From: Spongospora subterranea f. sp. subterranea
Taxonomy: Eukaryota > Endomyxa: Phytomyxea > Phytomyxea > Plasmodiophorida
Assembly: GCA_049724395.1 (NCBI GenBank)
Contig: JAUGWO010000061.1
Location: 1 to 64,000, forward strand
Length of the DNA: 64,000 nt
Direction of reading: 5' to 3'
A program made the translations under genes and the position numbers. How positions within the stretch are numbered: position 1 is the first letter of the stretch; each line of letters begins with the position of its first letter. The notes beneath the pieces are model-generated. The model was not told where the DNA came from, searched no databases, and saw only the letters and a program-made list of their open reading frames with translations. Below are positions 44,430 through 55,312 of this stretch, in pieces.

Positions 44430-46177
44430 TTATGAATTCCTGGATAGTTTATTTAGCTTGGCATGCAATTCTAACATTTCAATATGCATATCCACCACCA
44501 TCTGATGCTCAATATGATGTCTGGACTGTTCAATTTTCTCGCCAACCTCCCTGTGAATTTTCGCAACCATGTCCAATTGGCTAGCACTGAGCCCATCTAA
44601 TCCCATTCCTAATAGATGTTCTGGTAAGAGCTCTAACCGTTCAGCCACACTTTCTCCAACACATTCCTTCAACTGATCTTCCATCTTTGCCATCCGGAAC
44701 TGGCAAAGATCTGAAGATTGATCTGATTCAAACTGTAGGACACTGTCGTTTTGCTTTTCAACTTCTGCGCATGCAACAGCGACATCCCCACTGGAGGCGC
44801 TAGGTGCAACTGCGTCGGGGACAGTTGATTGGTCGTCACGTTTGCTGGTCGCTGGGGGATCGGTGTTGACGGAAAGCTCTGATAGCAGTGATGTAGTTGC
44901 CATAGCCGATCGCTGTTGAAGAACGAAAAGATGATTATCAACCACTTTCTTACATTCCTGTTAATACATATCGTTATTAAGAGCAAACTTGAATCGTGGC
45001 ACAGAAATCGGTACATAAACCTTCTACGAAAACAACGGTCCCGCACTTATAGAAATATGTCAACTTTTAACGATGGACAACCCAATGTGGCTTACCTTCG
45101 CAACATTCCTCCTGTGCGATTAGATCAAGCGGTGAAAGAGCTTTGTGATTGTTAACGTGCAGATTAGGGTTATGTGCCAATATTACTTTAACACAAGGCG
45201 CTTGGCGAGCGATAATGGCGAGATGCAGGACCGTATTCCCATTACGGTCTGTATGATCTATGGCATCTCTCCCCTTCTCAAGCAGCAGCGAGAGTGCTTC
45301 TTCATGTCCAGACATCGTTGTACACATCAGTGCATTGATTCTGTCAAAAAACAAGAATACATTACTCAAAGACAGACGCTCGACAATATGATGACAAAAC
45401 TTGAGCAAACACACACAAGTAATCAAACGCACAGTACCCGGCATCGTTCTTGTGTTGTGTTTCTTTCGGAGCAAAATCAATGATATAACGGATGCATTCG
45501 GTGTGACCGCGTGTGCAGGCCCACATCAGCGGCGAATCACCGTTTTGATTACGACACGTCAGCATGGCAGAATCATGTTCCGCCAGCGACTAAAGACCAA
45601 ATTAATCATCAACCACAATCAACGGAAATATCTGGAACGTGTCTCAGGCACCAAAATCACAACAAAACACAGAAGTAAGAACTGCTGAAGATTGGGTTGC
45701 AACGGGTTTCCTCAACTCAGCTTCAGGGTTCTGTCACGAATCGTTTACGAATTGATTAGAACAAAGAAGCACTGGAAATGGTTCAACATTGACAGCTGAA
45801 ACGGAATCCATTGAATGTTTTCAACGTACTTTAACTATTGGTTTGAATCCACCAAGACATGCCCAGTGCATTGATGTATTTCCCAATTGACTTGTTGCAG
45901 ATACCGAGGCGCCGAACCGCAATAGAACCTGAACGGTCGGATGATGACCTGCTCGAGCAGATTTCATCCTAAACGTCGAATCAATAACCAGTTCATCTCC
46001 CACAGCCAGGGTGCGGCGATCCTCATACAATGGCGTAGCTCCAGAATCATCTCGGCATTCCAGTAACGCTGGGCGATGGTCTGCTGCCGATCGGGAAAGC
46101 ACCCGATCGACAAGGTCGTGATACCCTTCGGACGATGCACGTAAGATAAGGCTGTAAAGGCGAATATCTACAGACAT
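44430..46177 (-). CDS. ankyrin-repeat protein with Ser-rich/helical C-terminus
   Basis: Exons 46177-45830, 45589-45438, 45340-45082, 44957-44430 (introns 240, 97, 124 nt); about 428 aa. Residues 1-250 hold five or six ankyrin repeats (HHPTVQVLLRFGASV, NTSMHWACLGG, GDSPLMWACTRGHTECIRYII, GINALMCTTMSGHEEALSLLL, GNTVLHLAIIARQAPCVKVIL, HKALSPLDLIAQEE). The last exon adds a predicted helix (ECKKVVDNHLFVLQQR), a Ser/Asp-rich linker and a C-terminal helical domain with LPEHLLGMGLDGLSASQLD and MVVDMHIEMLELHAKLNKL. The final intron uses a weak donor (TGG/GTTGTC). If it is not used, the ankyrin protein ends after HWVVHR and the C-terminal part, from ATG 44903, is a separate gene. A scaffold role is likely. 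Confidence 0.7.
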
Positions 46178-46325
46178 ATCGTCTATAATAATGACGGAAT
46201 AGTATCAGACTGAATATTATAACATGATCATCATCACACAGACAATGTAACGCAGGATCACACACAAGTCAATCAAGAAACTCAGCGAACAGACGCAGTT
46301 TATTGATCCCAAAAAAATGCGCTGT

Positions 46326-47467
46326 GTACATTCTGCCTATCGTGTACTGTAGTGTAACGGAATAACCCGACAGACGATCGGTGTTGGACATTTCGACTGA
46401 AGATTCTGCCAAAGCTGCCAGCTGAGGCAACACACTTCCCCAGTTTTTCACATCTTGTCTAACCGGTAGCGCCCTTACGGAATGGGGCTTATCACAGCAT
46501 AATATTGTACATCTGTTCCCAACTCGGCAGATGGCCGCACTGTACCTGTGGTACTTACCGAGTAAGCAAGCAGCGATGACGCTGACAAGGATATGACACG
46601 ACAGTGATAACGCTGGAGAGAGAGAGAGAGTTTATAACAACGACAAAAACAACAAGAACAATAAGAACTGGCAGTTCACGGAGTCCGGTACCAGGGTCCA
46701 GCCCGGGACCGCACTTCCCCCAACGGACGAAAAAAAGGATCAGAGGAAAGCCACGCCTAACGATTGCACTTTCTTGAAGTTTAAAATACGGCTGGCACCG
46801 GCAGTGCGTTTCCTGTTGATCGGTGCTTTCCTCTTGGCGGACCCATCAACAATTTGATTCGAATGGCGGCGTCTTGTTCGTCGCAACCAGTTCCTTGACA
46901 CTGGCAATACATCAGCCATAACTGCTCCCAGAAGTCTGTCCACTGCCCGCGCCGAGAACCGCCCATGTCTTGCCGGCGGTCATGTCTTTTGCAGTCTGGC
47001 TGATGTCCGGGTCACTGCTAAATTCGTGGCCGCCGGGAGCTTGGGCGGTTCTCGGCGCGGGCAGTCAACGGACTCCTGGGAGCTGATGTATCAAGGAACT
47101 GGTTGCGACGAACAAGACGCCGCCATTCGAATCAAATTGTTGAGGGGTCCGCCGAAGAGGAAAGCACCGATCAACAAGAAACGCACTGCCGGTGCCAGCC
47201 GTATTTTGAACTTCAAGAAAGTGTAATCGTCCTTTTTTTCGTCCTTTGGGAAATTTGGGGAGTGTATTCATGCATTATAAACAGACAAATCGGGTTTTCG
47301 GATTGTTGTGTGTGCAATATTATGCTGTGATAAGCCCCATTCCGTAAGGGCGCTACCGGTTAGACAAGATGTGCTACAGCTGGCAGCTTTGGCAGAATCT
47401 TCAGTCGAAATGTCCAACACCGACGGGTTATTCCGTTACACTACAGTACACGACAGGCAGAATGTAC
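46326..47467. repeat. large imperfect palindrome (two nested inverted pairs)
   Basis: Outer arms about 46326-46510 and 47314-47467 share GGGCGCTACCGGTTAGACAA and ACACCGA flanks in opposite orientation. Inner arms about 46762-46963 and 47043-47228 share GTTGCGACGAACAAGACGCC and AAGCACCGATCAACA. The inner arms encode the same short peptide (GASRILNFKKV end) on opposite strands. The centre lies near 47000. Probably an inverted duplication of a mobile element; no transposase identified here. Confidence 0.8.
46547..46713. repeat. direct repeat, copy 1
   Basis: Starts TGTGGTACTTACCGAGTAAG, contains a (GA)n tract and AACAACAAGAACAATAA, and ends near GGTCCAGCCCGGGACC. About 90 percent identical to copy 2 at 48137-48311. 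Could be a short LTR or a SINE-like copy. Confidence 0.8.
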
Positions 47468-47474
47468 ATCAGCG

Positions 47475-47591
47475 GTATATCGATCTGTGCAAGAAGTTCT
47501 ACGGAAAGTGGTGTGACAATAACGTATGACGCATTAGGGGATGAGATTGTCAAACCGCTTTCCGTAGAACTTCGTGCACAGATCGATATAC
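47475..47591. repeat. 38-bp inverted repeat (hairpin)
   Basis: Arms 47475-47512 and 47554-47591 are near-perfect reverse complements (ATCGATCTGTGCA-AGAAGTTC against its inverse), loop about 40 bp. Confidence 0.8.
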
Positions 47592-48136
47592 CACTGTCGC
47601 AGAAGGGGCATCAGTGTTGAGTGTAGCAACTCCCCGCACTGCAACGCGCGTTCCAGGGCCGTCCCTCTCAGGCACTGAATTAGAATATCAGGCAGCGTGC
47701 CAACGATACGGTTTCCCAAACTCGATCCCGAGTTGGACCAAGATACCGATGAATCTCGTCAAGCGTATCGAAATTATCAAATGCAGGGAGGTGAGGCTCA
47801 TCATCGTACGGCGCAGTGACAGGTCCCGGTTGTATCAACTTTAATGTCCACAATCTGCTTGCCGGTTGACGCGGATGCAGAGTCCAAATGACGGATCCCT
47901 ATATCATGGACGAGCGTGGCGAGGTCCTGATAACGCCGATCCTATTGTTGATTGTGGAGCTCTTGAGACTCCAAAAATTGGCGCATCCATTGCATCGGGT
48001 GATGCTGGAGAGGGGTGTGAGCGCGTGCGACGGGGGAAGGTGAACGGGTGACCATCATGGTTGAGAGGGAAATAAAGGATACCAGAAGAGGATGAAATGG
48101 CGGGAAAAAAGGAAGATTTGAACTTGGAGAAATTTC

Positions 48137-48311
48137 TGTGGTACTTACCGAGTAAGCAAGCAGCGATGACGCTGACAAGGATATGACACGACAGCGATAA
48201 CGGTTGGAGAGAGAGAGAGAGAGAGTTTATAACAACAACCTAAACAACAAGAACAATAATAACCTAACCTCGCTTTAGGGAGTCCGGTACCAGGGTCCAG
48301 GCCGGGACCAC
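48137..48311. repeat. direct repeat, copy 2
   Basis: Partner of 46547-46713 in the same orientation, 1.59 kb away, with a longer (GA)n tract and a few indels. The two copies flank about 1.4 kb containing the palindrome's right half. Confidence 0.8.
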
Positions 48312-48807
48312 AGTACCCAACTGACAGCGACCTAGAATTTTCTGTCATTCATCACTATTTATCACGCCAGTAGCTGATTCTACGCCGCTGCTGTCGAGGC
48401 TTCAAACCATTGTAGAAACTTCGTCGCGTTTGCAACGCTTTACCTATTGACAAACGGACGAGGTAGCCCTTTAGGCATTGCGATCAGCACGCTGTGTATT
48501 CGCTAAAAGATGCTCTATACTGCGACCGACATCCGATCTGGTTCGCTATAGCCGTTGCAAGGTGCATCATGTGCCGACCGGTCATCTGGCACCCTGAGCG
48601 AATTTACCCAGTATTCGGTGATGTGCAGGGCAATCTATGCGATCACTTTCCGATTGGTCTTGTGCGATGTTCCCGATTCACGAGCGCGTTCACCAAAACC
48701 ACCCTGACTTCATTACGAAAAATAAACATTGCGAGCGTTGTTTTTTATTGGGTCGATCGCCGTTGCTGATTACTGTTGAGCCGAGCACTGCGGCAACCTT
48801 CCAGCGA
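48312..48807. other. unassigned stretch between repeat block and LTR
   Basis: A forward frame at 48494-48769 is open for 91 codons but shows no motif. Probably remains of mobile DNA. Confidence 0.3.
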
Positions 48808-48894
48808 TGGTCGCTTGGCTGCTGGCCAGCAGGCTTGACACCAGCCTAACTTTCTCTCTTAATAATAGTAATACAACTCACTTGTAATTCGACT

Positions 48895-49955
48895 AAGTAA
48901 AAGGGTGGTTCGATCGAGAAATATAGATAAAACAAAAGAGATGACAAAAATTGCGGCTCAATCTGATTGGCGGAAATGTCCGTCACCTATATTGTTGTCT
49001 GAAGGTCTTGATTTTGAAGGTCTATTGTTCAGGTTAAAATTAATACAGATTGGGGTCCGTCGTCAGCGAGTCGCGTCTATTGTCATTCCAGGAGCAATTG
49101 TAGCCATGACGGAAGCTCTTGCTATTGTTCTTGACAGCGATGTTGACGAAGATGGACGTAGTGACCGACTACCGCCTTCTAGACGTTTCTCTATGCGACG
49201 ATCGTTGTTTTCTGTCGCCGATAATGATTGTATGTTCGATGAAGGTTGGTTCAAGAACCAATTCCGTTGCACGAAAGCATCATTCAATAGTATTTGCCAA
49301 ATGATCGATGCGAATTGGTGAAAAAAAGGGGCCGCCCGAAGAAAGAAGCTGCCGACGTTGAGGCCGTCAGCTGGACGCTGGAGATGATTCGATGCCTTCT
49401 TTCCAAAAAAAACGAATTAACAAACGAGTTCCTTGACAGCAAAGACTTTCTTCGGTATACTTGCATTGCCAGTTTGTTTATCGGCGGCATTGTGGGTACG
49501 ATAAGCTTTTTGCAGTATCTGGTATTTGGATTTAACCTGTCCAGCGTTTATATCGACTTAAAATTGCGACTGCAAATGCAACACAATCTTCGACCACCCT
49601 CGAGCCAAAGAGACTTTATCTTTGCTGTCAAGGAACTCGTTTGTTAATTCGTTTTTTTTGGAAAGAAGGCATCGAATCATCTCCAGCGTCCAGCTGACGG
49701 CCTCAACGTCGGCAGCTTCTTTCTTCGGGCGGCCCCTTTTTTTCATCGGCGTCGTGAGCCGGGCGCCAGCAACATCATCGTCGACGTCAACGTCGCCAAC
49801 AGGTAGACCCATGCTTGGCATTATATATCCAGCCAATCAGATGCGCGAGTTGGTGATATCGATATTGATTACAGAGCCCCTGTCTGGACCACAGATTTTT
49901 TCGACATGTCTACCGTTTTATCTATATTTCTCGATTGAACCACACTCTAAAGTGA
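48895..49955 (+). mobile_element. PIF/Harbinger-like DNA transposon inserted in the LTR (decayed)
   Basis: Terminal inverted repeats: 48905-48933 (GTGGTTCGATCGAGAAATAT...) against 49915-49943, 29 bp with one mismatch. It is flanked by ACT on both sides (48892-48894 and 49956-49958), consistent with a 3-bp target duplication. The forward strand encodes a transposase-like N-terminus (about 49060-49320, ending [20 protein letters not shown], as in DDE_Tnp_4 proteins) and then stops. An AT-hook/Myb-like [16 protein letters not shown] peptide follows on both strands in the inner inverted repeat. Only about 1.06 kb long, so the catalytic part is missing. The family assignment rests on these fragments; the 3-bp duplication is ACT rather than the usual TWA. 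Confidence 0.65.
49321..49745. repeat. perfect ~123-bp inverted repeat inside the transposon
   Basis: Arms 49321-49443 and 49621-49745 appear identical in inverted orientation, including an A8/T8 run. The spacer is about 175 bp. Each arm encodes [19 protein letters not shown] and [17 protein letters not shown] on its own strand. Confidence 0.9.
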
Positions 49956-50027
49956 ACTCCCTTAGAGTGTGAGATGGGTGACGCAATCGCGAGAGGCGGT
50001 GTCTGTAGCACAGCAGCGAGTGTCAAT

Positions 50028-51225
50028 CGTTGTTTTTTAATGTTTTCAAATTCATAAGGTCACTATATAGATGAATGACGCGGTGTTGGCTGGATCCATT
50101 ATATCGGCCATTGCAGGTGCGTGTCGTTCATTGTTTCATTATCGTTTTTTCTGTCGTCGCTTCCGTCGGCCTTTGCGTCAGATGGAATTGCGTCAGGGAC
50201 CGCCATCAGCACCAAGCCGATGCCCAAGCCGTCCTGATTGAGCGCAGAGCCCAAGCCCAAGCCGAACGGTTGTTTAACTATCTTATTCATTCTCCTTTCA
50301 AATTTCTTGATTATCTATACAGAGAGGTGCGCGAAAGGAACCAGTAGGATAGGTATCTTGATAGGGGAAGGTGTTCTGATTGCCCATACCATAGGATTAT
50401 ACTCTTGGCACTACTGCTGGATCCTGGTCATCGCGATTTGATCCTAAATGGCCGGCTGGAACAATGTACAGATGGTGTTGATACTGTTCATCTGTTTTAT
50501 CTGTGTTTTAGTACAACCTCCACAGCAGCAACAGCCTCAAGATGGCCAAATCACTGATAGGTAAACAGACTTCCGAATGGCACTGTAGTTTATTCACTAT
50601 TTTTATCTTCTGACTATGGTTAACGGCAGCCGCTCTCTTCGGCAATGAGTTGGCCACAGTTGAGCCAACACGAGGTGCCGGTGTTGTTAGTAGTTAATTT
50701 GGTCTTGATTCACGTCAGGACAGACTCCAACATAATCTGCTATCGGAACGAGCTTGATTGACTCGCACTGATGATTACGGGTATCTTTGAACCATTTTGA
50801 GCACGAATTGATCAATCAAAACAAAAACAAACGAGAAATGAACGTCGATTACCGGTGATTCCATTTTTCAAATGAATAAACTTATTTACTGACATCGTAT
50901 TTATGTGTCTATGTACTTGTGTCTACTCCGGTCTCTGACATCAGTCCATCCTGCTTTGTCAAAGGAAAAACCAACCGCTTGTGCTTTCAAGCTCAAAGAG
51001 TTCATCGAGGGACTGCAGAGTTCTAAGTCGTCTAGTTTCGGTTCGTTCTATCGTGGACTTGATTTCCGAAGTCCAATTCGACAACATTCTGGAATTTTGC
51101 GTTCAAAACGAGCCATGTTGGACTTTGGAGAATTTGAAAAGAATGGTTGTTTGTTTGTGTTGTGGTGTTTGGTGCACAGCATTTTGCTGGCATATGAATC
51201 AACCGACTTATCCCGAGTTGATCAG
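50028..51225 (+). other. 1.2-kb segment splitting the LTR; possible small genes
   Basis: This segment separates two LTR pieces that are adjacent in the intact LTR. Forward frames include one from 50166 to 50347 (RRAQAQAERLFNYLIHSPF, protein-like) and ATG 50449 starting MAGWNNVQMVLILFICFICV, a signal-anchor followed by a Gln/Pro stretch. Terminal inverted repeats or a target duplication were not found. It may be another insertion, captured host DNA or a rearrangement product. Confidence 0.4.
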
Positions 51226-51261
51226 GACCTGTCGAACACCTGCCTCTCGCCCATCACCTCA

Positions 51262-52444
51262 GGTTACGCCGCCTGAAAGGTCTTCAACTCGTTCAGCTGT
51301 TGCAATTTTTCGCCAAGAAATCCCTTATTTATCCATCCGGTCGCGTCATCCATGTAAATCACCATGTACAGGGTTCCTTGCAGCGACCTCGTCCTCATCG
51401 GACCACATAGGTCGCTGTGAATGACGTCTCCTGGTTCGTGTTTCGCCTGCGGCTCGTCTTGTGGATTATTGTCCTGTCATCTTCCCGCTGAGGCAGATCT
51501 GACACGGTTTGCTCGACGCTTCTTTTGTTGACATCTCCAGTCGGGGTTTGATCCCCATCGTACTCATTGTCGCCAACGTTTTGAAGTTTGTGTGGCCACA
51601 GCGACGTTGACACTCTATCGCGTCTCCTCTTGATGTTGCTGTCGCCGTCAGCGCCTGGATGCGAAATACACCCGACATTTTCGAAGTCACCAACGATTTC
51701 TTGTCGTTCTGAGTTACTGTATACGTGCCGTCCTTCATCACAATATGAGCGCCTGGTTCCAAAGCAATCATGCTGATCGACAATAGGTTCTCCCGCAAGC
51801 CTGGCACATTAAAAGCGCCGCTGACCAAAATCCAGGAAGTCGGCCAAAAATCATTGTCGCTTGTGCTCCCGCTTAACAACATGCTGAACAGGAATTCTGG
51901 TTTGGTAGCTGCAGGGTTAGTCGACTCCTTCTGGTTAGTTGACTCTCTCTCATTCTCATCTCTCCTGCACTCTTTGGCTAACTGCCCAAATTGGTTTTAC
52001 AGGCACAGCACTTGACTCTCTTCTTGTCGAACTTTCGCTTCTGTGTCACTGTGGCTTTCATTGCCGTCTGCTGTTCCTCCTGAACCGCCATCTGCGTCCA
52101 CTTTCGACCTTTGATCCGGCGCCATCAATTTGTTCGTCGGCTCCAATCTTGAGAGCAATGTTCCCGTTCATGATGATCTCGATGATATCCGAATAACGCG
52201 GAAGCCCCATCAGAGAGAGGGCAAACTGACGTCGTGAATCTGAGTCACCTCGTCCAATTCGTCGGCAGTGTTTGTCATCAGCGTGATATGCGAGTACAAA
52301 TCGTCTTTTGCAGCCATCTTCATAAACCGAAACTTGTGAGTCAGTAGTGCGATTTACTGACTGGTCTGCTGTCGATAGAACGATGTCAATGCGGCCCTGG
52401 GCCCAGGCCGCCAAAGGTGTCCGGGTCTTGCTGACCAGTGGCAA
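51262..52444 (-). mobile_element. Ty1/copia internal region, gag to integrase start (reverse strand)
   Basis: Reverse-strand frames give gag-like sequence (52444-52058), a Cys-rich stretch, an FNVPGLRENLLSISM block before the GAG-pre-integrase domain (RCGHTNFKTLATMSTMG, CQICLSGK), and the integrase beginning with HSDLCGPM and DDATG. The protease DSGA part is deleted relative to the forward copy, and everything after early integrase is missing before the LTR at 51261. Several frame breaks; inactive. Confidence 0.78.
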
Positions 52445-52630
52445 CTGATCTCTGATTCGAGCGGATCAAACCTTTTTGTTGGTTTGCTGATCCGCCGACT
52501 CCTCTTGCAGAGAATACTTTTCAGTCCTCATCCCATCAGATGCGCACTGACCCCGAATTCAAAAGCTCTCCTATTCTTGCCGTTCAGTCTCTCGCCCATG
52601 TACGCCTTGAGAGCGTCTGAGTCCATAACC

Positions 52631-52655
52631 CGAGGTAATGGGCGAGAGGCCGGTG
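52631..52655. repeat. 25-bp LTR-end remnant
   Basis: CGAGGTAATGGGCGAGAGGC and following bases match the first 25 bases of the reverse-strand LTR with about three changes. It sits between the two opposed internal copies. Confidence 0.5.
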
Positions 52656-52719
52656 AGTTTGCGTTTGGAATTGTCTTTTTTTGCACCTCAAATTCGTGTC
52701 AAAGCGTGATCACATCGAT

Positions 52720-53431
52720 CTACGCTGTAAGACGAGTTGCACTTGGCGAAAGAATGCAGGAGAGATGAGAATGAGAGAGAGTCAACCAACCTGAGGGAGT
52801 CGGCTAACCCTGCAACCACGAAACCAGAATTCCTGTTCAGCACGTTGTTAAGCGGGAGCACGAGCGACAAAGATTCTCGGCCGACTCCCTGGATTTTGGA
52901 CAGCGGCGCTTCCAAACACATGGCGGCAAGCATGGATCAGCTAACAAGTACGCGGCCGATCGACCGCCCCACTGAGATCGTTCTCGAAGATGGTCGAGAA
53001 CTGACGGCGACACAAGTGGGCGAGGCGGTAATTCCACGTAACTCGTTTGAAAAACGTGTTGTATGTGCCAGGGTTGTGGGGAGAACCTATTGTCGATCAG
53101 CACGATTACTTCGGAACCAGGAGCTCAAATTGTGATGAAGGACGGCACGTGTACAGTAATTCATCAACAATGTCGGGTGTGTTCCGCGTCCAGGCGCTGA
53201 CGGCGATATCAACATCAAGAGGAGACGCGATAGAGTACCACCGTCGCTGTGGCCACACAAACTTCGAATCGTTGGCTACAATGAGCACGATGGGGATCAT
53301 ACCACGACTTGGAGATGTCAACAAAAGAAGCGTCGAACAAACCGTGTCAGATCTGCCTCAGCGGGAAAGTGACCGGGAAATCTTGAAGACGAGCCGCCGC
53401 CGGAACACGACACAGCCCGAACTATCAGCGG
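52720..53431 (+). mobile_element. Ty1/copia internal region, protease to pre-integrase (forward strand)
   Basis: Same element family as 51262-52444 but in the opposite orientation: WILDSGASKHMAA (aspartic protease active site), a disrupted NVLYVPGL block, then RCGHTNFESLATMSTMG. It runs straight into the LTR at 53432 with all of integrase, RT and RNase H absent. Frame breaks present. Confidence 0.78.
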
Positions 53432-53640
53432 TGTTCGCTTGGCTGTTGGCTAGCAGGCTTGACACCATCCTACCTTTCTATCTTAATAATAGTAATACAA
53501 CTCAATTGTTATTTCAACTACCCTTAGAGAATGAAATGGGTGACGCAACCGCGAGAGGCGGTGTCTGTAGCACAGCAGCGAGTGCCAATTACGAGTCCTC
53601 CTGAAGACCTGTCGACACCTGCCTCTCGCCCATCACCTCA
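53432..53640. mobile_element. copia LTR, 209 bp
   Basis: Begins TGTTCGCTTGGCTG and ends CCCATCACCTCA, i.e. TG...CA on either strand. It has the orientation expected for the 5' LTR of the reverse-strand element. No target duplication with the sequence left of 48808 was seen (ATTGT against AGCGA). Confidence 0.75.
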
Positions 53641-53868
53641 ATTGTACTACATAATCAATAAACATACCCTATCAAGGTTGTCCCATATCAGCCCCAAACC
53701 CAGATATTGATCGCATTAGACCCTGAACGCTGAACAGTCGTAGTCTCAGGGTCTTGTTAGAGATGAATCTGGCGAACCGGTAAGCGATGATCACCGTGCT
53801 GGTTCGAATGCAGTCTGGAGAACCTTGACAATGGGTAACTCGGAGGAATCATTCTATTTCAGGCCCGT

Positions 53869-54849
53869 CTAAACATTGCTAGGATTATCGAGTTCACCTC
53901 TTACGTCAACGCTGTGCCTGTGTTGACAGGGATGTCTCTGTTTCAGAACGCAAAGACGTACGCCCAAGATCTTGCTTTTGCTAAGCAGGACCCTCAAATA
54001 ATGTTTTTTGTGACAAACTATCCGCCCATGCTAATCCAGAATTCGTTTGTGCAATGCTCCCAATTGGGAAACTACATTTTTTTTCCTCCAAACGCGAGGG
54101 GATGTGTTGCAACCGGGTATGCACCACCTCAATATATTCTTGCCCCTTGAGAACTCATCAGACCCAGTTGACGCAGGGGCCGGCCGAATACTGAATAGGG
54201 TGTTGGCACAAGCACTTGACAAGTGCCTTGAGGATGCAGCGTTCAACTCCAAATGGCTCGTGGGAAAGTACCGAATGGGTTGGCGAGGCATGGGAGCAGA
54301 TGTGCCGACCAGGATATCTTCATCGATATTTTCAGAAAACCGGGGATCTTCTCGAGCGATGACGTCAATCGAACGAAACCAAATTCAGGGCCTGAAGCTC
54401 TATGTCTTCAACCCGCCAACCCAATTCGTCATAAATTTTGACTCTGATCCCGACTACACCGACAATGGCAGATCGGATGAGCGCCAGGAGTTTGAAAGCG
54501 GGTTCTCCAATGGAGAATATTTGTCGGACTCAGAGGCCGAATGCTCTTCGAATAGTCCTCAATGTGCTGAAGTGCTCGACAATCCTCAAGCTGTTGAAGT
54601 GCTCGACGATCTGTCTTCAATGTGCCAGAAGACTCTGCTGTAATCGTTATCGACGAGATCCACGATGGTGTCAGTTCAGGAGAGGATTGTTTTGGTGAAT
54701 TTTACTACATGAGTGGTTCATATATTACTGTAAACGTCACAACTGTCGACCAATTTGACAATAAAACGAGCCATGAGACTTTTTCTCTAGCACCCAAACC
54801 AAAAAAGCGTATTTCCCTTGCGAGCTATTTGCAAAAATCACCAATGTGA
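53869..54849 (+). CDS. unidentified protein with two compensating frame changes
   Basis: A plausible acceptor (TATTTCAG, 53862) opens an exon whose frame runs ARLNIARIIEF..., FQNAKTYAQDLAFAKQ and QIMFFVTNYPPMLIQNSF. At the T8 run 54077-54084 the coding frame shifts by one (RGDVLQPGMHHLNIFLPLE, ..., GLKLYVFNPPTQFVINF, then an acidic DEEE-like region with a short EVLD repeat). Near 54615 it shifts back (AVIVIDEIHDG..., ending LASYLQKSPM at TGA 54849). The reading frame at the end equals that at the start. Family unknown. It may be a gene with two base errors, a pseudogene, or an element-derived ORF next to the copia block. Upstream exons are not resolved. Confidence 0.5.
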
Positions 54850-55312
54850 AAATATCTCTATTAAGGCCCTGAGCTCGTTTTGTCTAGGACTTTGGACCCT
54901 ACTTCAGATCCCCAGGGCCTCAACTGAAATTTTTACTGTATCACGCGCTCTTCAGCGATTTGTCTTTATAGGGTAGTCTTGATCAGTTTCAAACAGCTTG
55001 ACCTACATCAACGTATCTCCGATTATCTGTAGTACTGTACTTTGCGAAATTAATGAATTGTCAAGGCGTCATCTTCTTTCGCCGTGTTCATCATTGAGTT
55101 CTCGGCAAATTCCCCGTCACAAGGGGTCTGCAATCAATCGGGAAACGCTTTTTTCCGGTATTTCAAATGGTGATGGATATATTTTCGCACAGGACCATCT
55201 GTGCAGGAAACCTGTTTGTAAAGCAATCGCTGTGTTTGAGATTGATTGAGATAGTAACAAAATTATGAACCATCAATTTAATTAAACTCAAAAGGAAGAG
55301 GGCAAACCACAG
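54850..55312. other. intergenic region between convergent genes
   Basis: About 460 bp, no supported gene. A CCTGAGCTCG...CAGGGCCTC pair near 54868-54922 is a weak inverted motif. Confidence 0.4.

Larger units (their letters stand above)
48808..51261 (-). mobile_element. copia LTR split into three colinear pieces by insertions
   Basis: By comparison with the intact LTR at 53432-53640, pieces 48808-48894, 49956-50027 and 51226-51261 match LTR bases 1-87, 88-160 and 170-209 in order. Read on the reverse strand it starts TGAGGTGATGGGCGAGAGGC at 51261 and ends in CA at 48808. The first gap is a Harbinger-like element; the second (50028-51225) is described separately. It would be the 3' LTR of the reverse-strand element at 51262-52444. 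Confidence 0.75.

Noticed and set aside
46616-46631. (GA)n tract as a promoter GAGA element
   Set aside because: It is internal to a duplicated repeat and there is no gene start beside it.
53790-53805. tRNA T-arm-like GGTTCGAATGC
   Set aside because: No acceptor stem, D-arm or anticodon arm pairs around it.
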